A DNA stretch of 64,000 bases, taken from assembly GCA_036504595.1 (NCBI GenBank), contig DASXUX010000095.1, forward strand, positions 434,001 through 498,000, given 5' to 3'. The translations under genes and the position numbers were made by a program. Below the pieces are notes generated by a model, which ran no database searches, was not told the DNA's origin, and saw only the letters and a program-made list of their open reading frames with translations. Shown one piece after another: positions 51,879 to 59,000 of this stretch (the stretch's first letter is position 1; every line of letters starts with the position of its first letter). Origin of the DNA: DASXUX01 sp036504595 (GTDB lineage: Bacteria; Planctomycetota; SZUA-567; H5-PLA8).

Positions 51879-53819
51879 ATGTCTAACGGCCTGAAGTTAT
51901 TGCGCTACCTGGTGCCAGTCGTGGCTTTGGGAGCATTGGTCCTTTGCATGCCTTCGGCGCGTGCCGGCGAAGCCGCTTCGGTGGTCGCAACCGGCGGTCC
52001 GCGGGCCAAGACCCTGCCTGTCAAACGCACGCCGCCCGCACCGAAACCCGCAGCAGCAGCGCAACCGCCCGCGCCACGCCAACCCGTGAGCGATGAGCAG
52101 GCTTGGGGCCAGGTGAACGCCGAGAACGTCAATGTGCGCAACGGCCCGGGTACGCAAAGCGCCATCCTCACGACGCTTCACGGCGGCGACTTCGTCAAGA
52201 TTAAGGCCACGCAGGGCACGTGGCTCGAAATCGACTGTCCGGAAGGCTCAAAATCCAAAGCACAGGCCGGCGTCGCCTACATTTCCTCCAAATACGTGAT
52301 CACCGGCGTGCAAGCCCCGACCGGCACGCAGGCTCCTGTTGCGGCCGCGAAACAGGCGACCGCCGCGGTGCCTGTCGCAGCCGCCTCGCAAACTCCAGCC
52401 GCTGCGGAAAAGCGCAGCAAAACACCCGCGCCAACCAAGGACGACCTCCGCGCCACCATTGAGGAAACCCGTCGAGAGTTGCGGGCCGCAGCGCCAACCG
52501 AGGATCCCGTTGAGACCGCCCGCGTTGCCGCCGAAGCTCAAAAGAAAGCCGAAGAGCAAGCCAAGCGCGAAGCTGACGCCGCTCGAAAACAGGAAGAAGA
52601 GTCCGCGCGCCTGATCGCCGAGGTCCGGCAAAAAGCAGAAGCCGAGGAACAGGCCAAGCGCGAAGCTGACGCCAAACGCAAACAGGACGAAGAAGCCGGT
52701 CGCCTGGTCGCCGAGGCGCAGAAGAAGGCCGAAGCCGAAGAGCAGGCTAAACGCGAATCAGACGCCAAGCGCAAACAGGACGAAGAGACCGCTCGCCTAG
52801 TCGCCGAGGCTCAGAAGAAAGCCGAAGCGGAAGAGCAGGCGAAGCGCGAAGCGGACGCCAAGCGCAAACAGAACGAAGAGACCGCCCGCCTCGTCGCCGA
52901 GGCTCAGAAGAAAGCCGAAGCCGAAGAGCGCGCGAAACGCGAAGCAGAGGTCAGGCGTCAAGACGAAGAACAAGCGCGGTTGAATGCGGAATCCACGAAG
53001 AAGGTTGTAGCACCGCAGCCGGCGAAGCCCGCCGTTTCAGAAGAGCGTGGCGGAATGTTCCTCGACCCGGCGTCCGCGCGTCCCGTCCCGGCGGCCAAGG
53101 TCGTTCCGGCTGAACCCGCTGACGAATTTCAGCCTCTGCCGGTCCCAACGCGTAAGGCCAGTGCGCCGTCGCAGCGAACCCGCTCGGCATCGATTGCCTT
53201 TGCACCGGTTGCGCCGCTTCCGCCTGAAGATTCCGCGGCTCTCGTCGCCGACAACAACACGCCGGAGATTGCCGGAAGTCCATCAGCGAAGAAGGCGCGC
53301 TCCAAATACATTCTTCCCAGCCGCGCGCCCGCGTTGCCCGGTCGCCGCGCCGAAGTGATCGATGGCATCGAGAGTGCGCCAGCGCTGTCCTCCCAGTTCG
53401 AAGAGACTCCCCCGGCGATTCCGGTGACCGCACGCCAGGAAACCATGCCCGCTCCGCAGAACAAGCCGGCTCCCGCGGCCCCGGTGATTGAGACACTCGA
53501 TCTGCCGAAGCCCACCGGTTCCGCACCCGCCTCGCAGCGGCTGCAGCAGTTTTTCCAGACGCAGGTGCGCAGCACCGACCAGTCCGGCGCGATTCAGACG
53601 GCGGAAGGAACGCTAGAGCGCAACACGATCACGCCGATTCTCGGCGCAGACTATGCTCTCATGCGCGGTGGCCGCACACTATGCCTCCTGGCCGCGCGCG
53701 GCAGTTTGGACTTGGAACGCTATGTCGGCCGCAGCATCACGATCACGGGTTTGCCGATGCAAGGCACCTCCAGCGACGACCTCGTGCTGGAAGCCGGCAG
53801 CGTAACAGTTGTCGATTGA
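51879..53819 (+). CDS. Exported SH3b-domain protein with TolA-like coiled-coil repeats
   Basis: The 646-aa protein has a signal peptide (LVPVVALGALVLCMPSARAGE), a bacterial SH3 domain at about residues 75-145 (NAENVNVRNGPGTQSAILTTLHGGDFVKI), and a long helical repeat (about 215-370) built from 31-residue units of the form EQAKREADAKRKQDEETARL. A disordered Pro/Ala region follows, then a C-terminal beta-domain (about 555-646: TLERNTITPILGADYALMRG, GRSITITGLPMQG). It resembles TolA- or GspM-type periplasm-spanning proteins. It stands alone between divergent minus-strand genes and rnc; a hairpin follows at 53843-53879. Confidence 0.78.
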   Translation: MSNGLKLLRYLVPVVALGALVLCMPSARAGEAASVVATGGPRAKTLPVKRTPPAPKPAAAAQPPAPRQPVSDEQAWGQVNAENVNVRNGPGTQSAILTTLHGGDFVKIKATQGTWLEIDCPEGSKSKAQAGVAYISSKYVITGVQAPTGTQAPVAAAKQATAAVPVAAASQTPAAAEKRSKTPAPTKDDLRATIEETRRELRAAAPTEDPVETARVAAEAQKKAEEQAKREADAARKQEEESARLIAEVRQKAEAEEQAKREADAKRKQDEEAGRLVAEAQKKAEAEEQAKRESDAKRKQDEETARLVAEAQKKAEAEEQAKREADAKRKQNEETARLVAEAQKKAEAEERAKREAEVRRQDEEQARLNAESTKKVVAPQPAKPAVSEERGGMFLDPASARPVPAAKVVPAEPADEFQPLPVPTRKASAPSQRTRSASIAFAPVAPLPPEDSAALVADNNTPEIAGSPSAKKARSKYILPSRAPALPGRRAEVIDGIESAPALSSQFEETPPAIPVTARQETMPAPQNKPAPAAPVIETLDLPKPTGSAPASQRLQQFFQTQVRSTDQSGAIQTAEGTLERNTITPILGADYALMRGGRTLCLLAARGSLDLERYVGRSITITGLPMQGTSSDDLVLEAGSVTVVD

Positions 53820-53842
53820 ACTCGATACCCCAGGAAATCGCG

Positions 53843-53879
53843 CGGGCAGCCCAGCTAATGAAGGCTGCCCGTTGTATTT
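53843..53879 (+). terminator. Hairpin terminator of the SH3b gene
   Basis: CGGGCAGCC (53843-53851) pairs perfectly with GGCTGCCCG (53863-53871), loop of 11, followed by TTGTATTT. It lies 24 bases after the SH3b stop. Confidence 0.7.
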
Positions 53880-54084
53880 CCCATTCTGAAAACTCTGAAT
53901 CGTTGACAGGATACGCTCGCCGAGTAAGGTATCTTATAGTTGTGAGGGGAGCAGTTACTGAGTCTTCAGTTACGAGTTCTCGCAGTCGTTGCTTGAGCCT
54001 GAAACTAAAAACTCAGAACTGAAAGCCGTCAACATCCAACGCCAAGGAGCGTGCTCCTGGCTTTTGGGTCGTGTTTCTTGCAGC

Positions 54085-54130
54085 GGTAGCGATGGCGTCC
54101 CTGCCGGCCGGCACGGAGGCCGGCGCTACC
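54085..54130 (+). repeat. 46-bp palindromic repeat at the 5' end of rnc
   Basis: Full-length copy with core GCCGGCCGGCACGGAGGCC and closing arms GGTAGCG/CGCTACC. In the rnc frame it would encode MASLPAGTEAGAT. Confidence 0.85.
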
Positions 54131-54172
54131 GAGCAAGGAGCAGGAGCTAACAGCCATGTGAGCCAGCAGCGA

Positions 54173-54961
54173 ATGGCATCACCAGCGGCCCGCAGTTCAG
54201 AAGCCTCGTGTCTTTGTCTTCAGGATCGCATCGGATACCTCTTCCAGGATCTGTCCCTGCTTGAGCGTGCGCTGACGCATCCCTCCAGCACGTCCGAAGA
54301 CAATCGCGACAATGAGCGCATGGAGTTCCTGGGGGACTCCGTCGTCAATCTCTGCATCGCTCAGGCGCTCTACGAAAGCCACCCGCATTGGAGCGAGGGA
54401 GATCTGACGCAGGTCAAGTCCGCGGTCGTCAGCACCACGGGTTTGGCGCGCGCGGCCGAAAACCTCGGTTTGCGCGATGTTGGCCGCTTTGGCAAAGGCC
54501 TGCCGCTCCATGAACCGCTGCCGCCGAGCGTCTACGCCAACCTGTTTGAAGCGGTCGCCGCCGCCGTCTATCTCGATGGCGGTCTGGACGCGGCGCGTTC
54601 GTTCGTGCTGCGCGTCCTCAGCCCGGATATGCGCGTTGCGGCGGAAAACGGCGGCGAGCCGAATCCAAAATCGATGCTGCAGCACTTTGCGCAGAAGAAC
54701 TTCGGCCAGACACCTCACTATCGCATGGTCGGCAGCAGCGGCCCCGATCACGACAAGGTCTTTCAAGTCTCCGCGTATGTCGGCCAGCGGATGTTCCTGC
54801 CCGGCACCGGCCGCAGCAAGAAAGAAGCTGAACAGGCCGCCGCCAAACGCGCCCTGGAAGCCCTGGATTCCGAAGCCATGCTCAGCACCGGCGCCTGCGC
54901 CGCACCGATGCCCGCCATCCCACCGCACTCCGCCGGCCGTCCCGGGTTGATGGCGCTCTAG
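54173..54961 (+). CDS. rnc: Ribonuclease III
   Basis: The 262-aa enzyme cleaves double-stranded RNA in rRNA and mRNA processing. IGYLFQDLSLLERALTHPSS begins the catalytic domain and ERMEFLGDSVVNLCIA is the signature with catalytic acidic residues; VYANLFEAVAAAVYLDGGLD is the second metal-binding stretch. NPKSMLQHFAQKNFG starts the double-stranded-RNA-binding domain (GTGRSKKEAEQAAAKRALEAL). I chose ATG 54173, 17 residues before the fold. The frame stays open to a GTG at 54071, which would add a repeat-derived N-terminus (MASLPAGTEAGAT); the ribosome site is weak in both cases. The last 25 residues are Pro/Ala rich. Confidence 0.92.
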   Translation: MASPAARSSEASCLCLQDRIGYLFQDLSLLERALTHPSSTSEDNRDNERMEFLGDSVVNLCIAQALYESHPHWSEGDLTQVKSAVVSTTGLARAAENLGLRDVGRFGKGLPLHEPLPPSVYANLFEAVAAAVYLDGGLDAARSFVLRVLSPDMRVAAENGGEPNPKSMLQHFAQKNFGQTPHYRMVGSSGPDHDKVFQVSAYVGQRMFLPGTGRSKKEAEQAAAKRALEALDSEAMLSTGACAAPMPAIPPHSAGRPGLMAL

Positions 54962-55138
54962 TCCGTTCGAGCGGCGGGGTATCGGGTATGGGGTACATGG
55001 TGGTGGATTTTCTCGCAAGCCACCCCCATACCCCAAGCCCCATACCCCAGGCCCTTTACGCTCTCGGCGTTGAAAATAACCCAGATTAAAGTCTAATAAG
55101 CCTTCCACTCACACGGTTATCAGGTGACGCGCGATCAC

Positions 55139-55774
55139 ATGCGGGATGAGGCATTCGCTGAGATGACCGACCGGCAACTGCTGGAAGCCTACGCCGGCAG
55201 CAACGACTTTAAGGCTTTCGCAGCCTTCGTGGACCGCCACGAAAGCTCGCTGCTCTCGTTCGCCTCGGCTTTCTTGCGCGATGACACGCTGGCTCAGGAT
55301 GTCGTGCAGGAAGCGTTCTTGCGCGCGGCGCGTTATCCGCAGCGCTTGCTGGTGGGGTCGGCGTCTTTGTCGGCCGGCACGGAGGCCGGCGCTACCCGCA
55401 ACTGGATGCTGAAGGTCGTGCGTGACCTGAGCATCGACAACCTGCGGCGCAAGGCGAATGAAAAGCGAGCGGTGCAGGAACGGGCCGCCATCAGCGCCCA
55501 CGCGGCGCCCGCTGCCGACGCGATCGCCGAGGGCGCGGAAGAGGCCTCGCGCGTACGGGCTGCCATCGAACGCCTGAACCCGCGCCTGCGCGAACTGCTG
55601 ATCCTGAAGGTGCGCGAGCATAAGTCGTATAAGGAAATTGCGCAGATCACCGGCCTCAGTGCCACCAACGTCGGCTTTTTGTTGCACCGGGCCATGCAAG
55701 AACTGGGAAAGGAACTTCAGGGTTCGGGGTTCGGGGTTCAGGGTGCAGGGCGCAGATCAGAACCGCGACCGTAA
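55139..55774 (+). CDS. ECF RNA polymerase sigma factor with repeat insertion in region 2
   Basis: The 211-aa protein has sigma region 2 (TDRQLLEAYAGSNDFKAFAAFV, LAQDVVQEAFLRAAR, RNWMLKVVRDLSIDNLRRK) and region 4 (LNPRLRELLILKVREHKSYKEI, GLSATNVGFLLHRAMQEL with the helix-turn-helix). ECF sigmas direct polymerase to stress or envelope promoters and are held by an anti-sigma; the next gene encodes a zinc-finger membrane protein that is the likely partner. Between the two halves of region 2 lies SLSAGTEAGAT, encoded by a 46-bp palindromic repeat. The C-terminal tail (GSGFGVQGAGRRSEPRP) is also repeat-derived. ATG 55139 is chosen; GTG 55124 and ATG 55163 are alternatives. Confidence 0.88.
   Translation: MRDEAFAEMTDRQLLEAYAGSNDFKAFAAFVDRHESSLLSFASAFLRDDTLAQDVVQEAFLRAARYPQRLLVGSASLSAGTEAGATRNWMLKVVRDLSIDNLRRKANEKRAVQERAAISAHAAPAADAIAEGAEEASRVRAAIERLNPRLRELLILKVREHKSYKEIAQITGLSATNVGFLLHRAMQELGKELQGSGFGVQGAGRRSEPRP
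55351..55396 (+). repeat. 46-bp palindromic repeat inside the ECF sigma gene
   Basis: Member with a degenerate left half (GTCGGCGTCTTTGTC) and intact right half (GCCGGCACGGAGGCCGGC), closing GGTGGGG/CGCTACC. The left arm contains differences that would weaken pairing. Confidence 0.85.
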
Positions 55775-55783
55775 GGGAGCGGC
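55756..55783 (+). repeat. 28-bp dispersed repeat, copy 2
   Basis: Identical over 28 bases to 30971-30998. It provides the last codons and TAA stop of the ECF sigma gene, so the C-terminus SEPRP is repeat-encoded. Confidence 0.85.
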
Positions 55784-55855
55784 ACAGTACGAGGAGCGCC
55801 CGGAGAAGCCGCTGAGCGCCCGCAGTTAGAAGGCGAGCCGCGGAGGCGGCGGAAG

Positions 55856-55930
55856 ACGGTAGCCCACGGCGTAAGCCGTGGGAACCCCGCGATCCCGGAC
55901 GTTGAGAGCCCCGGCAGGGGCGGCAGAACC
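55856..55930 (+). repeat. Single GTAGCCCACGGCGTAAGCC-type repeat unit
   Basis: A single copy of the unit found as inverted pairs at 37783-37975 and 61163-61360 lies between the sigma stop and the VWA gene; it ends in AGCCCCGGCAGGGGCGGC. This is why I place the VWA start downstream at 56007 rather than at 55878. Confidence 0.75.
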
Positions 55931-56006
55931 GTTCGGAAGTGCACACGAAATTTGGGCGCCGGCGAGCGCATCGTTTGATTCGCCGCCTGCGCCGGGAGTT
56001 AAGATC

Positions 56007-59000
56007 ATGAGTGAACCGAACGCTCCAGACCACGACGGCGGGCACGGAGGCCCGCCCCACCGCGACGGGCATCTTGATTACCTGCTCACGGCATATCTTT
56101 TCGATAGCCTGTCTTCCGCCGGCCGCACGGAAGTTGAGACCCATCTGGCCAAGTGCCCCGAATGCCGCGAGCAGCTCTCCTTACTTCGCGAGACCCTGGC
56201 TCTGACCGAAAAGGCCCTGACCGACGACAAAGAATATGTTTTTGAAGAACGCCGCCGCAAACGAGTGATGGAGGCGGCGTATTCCGCGCGCGGAAGTTTC
56301 TGGAGTCGCACCGACTGGTCCGCGCGTAAATGGAAGCTGGGCACAGTCGCAGCGTTGCTGATGGTGCTGGTAGTCGGCGGGCTGATCTTCTCGACGGCTC
56401 GCGAGTCGGCTCGCCGTTTCGAGAGCGCCCAGAACCTGAACAAAATCGCCAAAGGAAGTTTCCAATTTGCGGACGTGCCGAAAAGCGCCGATGCCCAGTC
56501 GGCCGCTCCAGCGCCGGACGGCAGGTTCGGCGGCAACATCGACGGAGTGCACGGCTGGGCGGACGCGACGAAAAGCGAAGATGCCAAATCCGAACCGCAG
56601 CCAGATATCGCTACCATTAACGCTGTCACAGTGAACGGCGTGGCACCGACTATCGTGCCTCCGCCTCCCCCGCCGACGAACCAGCCGGCTCCTGACAGCA
56701 GAGTGTACAATTTCACGAGCAGCGGTCCGGTTGCCGCGCCGGTAATGGGAAATCTGTCGGTGGCGACGCCCGAGCCCCAGAAACCCGCGTCAGACCTCGC
56801 AGGCCCCGCCGCGCCAAAGCCGTCCCGCCCCGCCGACGACAAAGCCTTCAAGTCTGCAGCCGAGTCGCGCCGCGACCCCTTGTCAATAAGACAAGCGCCC
56901 GCGATCGCGCAGTCAGCGCCCGCCGCCACCGACGCGCCAGCGGGGCTACCGGCTGGCGGCGAGAAGATGGTGCCTCTGGAGTCGAAGCTTCAACTACCCA
57001 AGCCCAATTTCGAGGGCACGCCGAAGGCTCTGTTCAAGGGCAAGCTGGAAGGCGCACGTCCGGAGGAGTCCGCAGCCGATTCCAGCCGCCGCTTCGGTGA
57101 CGGAAAGGACGCGAAATGGGCCACCGCCGATCCCGTGGGCGGCGCAACGTCCGGCTCCTTCGGTATGGACAATCTAAACAACGGAGCTCCTGTCCGCGGG
57201 AAAGTCGCCAAGGACAGTCTGGAAGCCCCGCGGCCCGAAGAACCGCCGGCGGACACCAGCAGAGGTCTTGGTGCGCAGGCGGTCCAGCCGGAGAAAAAGC
57301 TGAAGACGCTGGAGGTGATGAAAGAGGATCTGAGGAGCACGGGCGAGCCTACCGCCATCGGTCCGCGAGGGCATTTGGTCCACAGGAACGAGTGGCAAGT
57401 CCATAGGAACAACCTGCCGCAGGCCGAATCCGCCGCAACCGATGAGGAAATCAGCGGGGACTCTCGGGAGAAAGTCGCCATCGCCGCCAAAGACGACACG
57501 ATTCGAAGGCCGGAAGAACTCATCGCCAAGGAGCGCGAAGACAAAGGCAAGCTCTCCGAGATGAACGATCAGCTCGCCAAGCAGAATCAGAACCTGACAG
57601 ACAAGAACGCGAAGATTACCGCGCAGAGCGCGGTGGAAACGAAGCGTTTGAGCGATCAGGTGGAGGAGCTTGAAGAGCTCGCCAAAGACATCGGCGGGCG
57701 CGTGGAGCAGCGCGATGCGAGCAAGTTCGCGAAGTCTGCGGGCGAACCCGAGAAGCGAGGGGGGAAGAATTTCGAGGAAGCCGCACAACAAATGGGAGAG
57801 ATCCCCGATAAGCAAGAAGAGGGGCGGGATCTGCAGCGCGAAGTCCATCAATCTGCGGACAAGCTGAAGAACTTCAAGAAAGGCGTCGTCAAGCAGCAGC
57901 AAGCGGTCGCGGTGGACGGGGAGAAGCGATCCGGCGCTGAGGCGGACCGCAATAAAGCCGAAGCCGGCCTGAACGACGAAAAGAAACTGGCCGACCTGCC
58001 GCTCGGGCGAAAAGACAGAGACGCGATCCTGGACGAGGCAACCGAACTCGCCACGCTGAAGAACGCCCGCGACCTGAAGGAAACGGAGCGCGAGGCGGCA
58101 AGGAAGTCCGGCAAGCCAACAGTCGTTGCGGCCATTACCGACATTGATAGCAAAGCCGAAAATGCAGCCGCGCTCGAATCGCAGCCCGATGCACCCGTGG
58201 CGATAGAAGGGCTAACAAGGGGCCGCGGCGAAGAACGCCGCAAGTCCGCCGGCACGGATCAATCCCTCGTGATGTTCGACGGAGACCTGGATGTCGCGGG
58301 CGTGCCGGGCAACGGGCGCGACCGGGCCAAGTTGCCGCAACAGGCCCAAACGGGCGGGATCACTGTCCTGAATGGCGCTTCAACGTACTTGGGCGTGACT
58401 ACGGTTGCGGGGGGAACAGTCGCGGCAGACGGCAAGCCAACCGGTCCAAGCGGCAACGAGGCGAACCGAGCGTTGCACTGGAGTCATCACGGAACGAACG
58501 CCGCCAAAGACGGCAAGGCAGAACATGAAGAGAAGGTGCCCACGGTAGCAATTGAGCCGGCTCGCGAGTTCGCTATGCCGAAAACCCCGCCCGCCGACTC
58601 GGTGGCAAACACGGAGAAGCAGGCAGGCCAAGGCGATCTGGCCCTCATCGACAAATCTTTTGCCAATCCCGAAGGCGATTCAGTAAGCCCGCCCAAGGCT
58701 GGCTATACTTTCGGGGTGGCGCCAAAAACCCCGCCCGCCGAACCAGTATCAAAGAAGGATTCCGGCATCATTGTCCCGCCCGGCATTATCGAGAAGGCCG
58801 AACTCGGCGATCACTTTGAAACCATCAACCCCGAGAAGAAGGAGCGGGTGTCTAGGTCCGAATATACCAAACAGGAGTACACGGAGCAAAACCTCACGAA
58901 CCAAGAAATCGCCTCGCGAATGAACATACCCCACGCAGACTATCTCATCTACCCGGATGATTGGTCGGAGATCAAGAAAAGATCGGAAGCGCAAGCTGGC

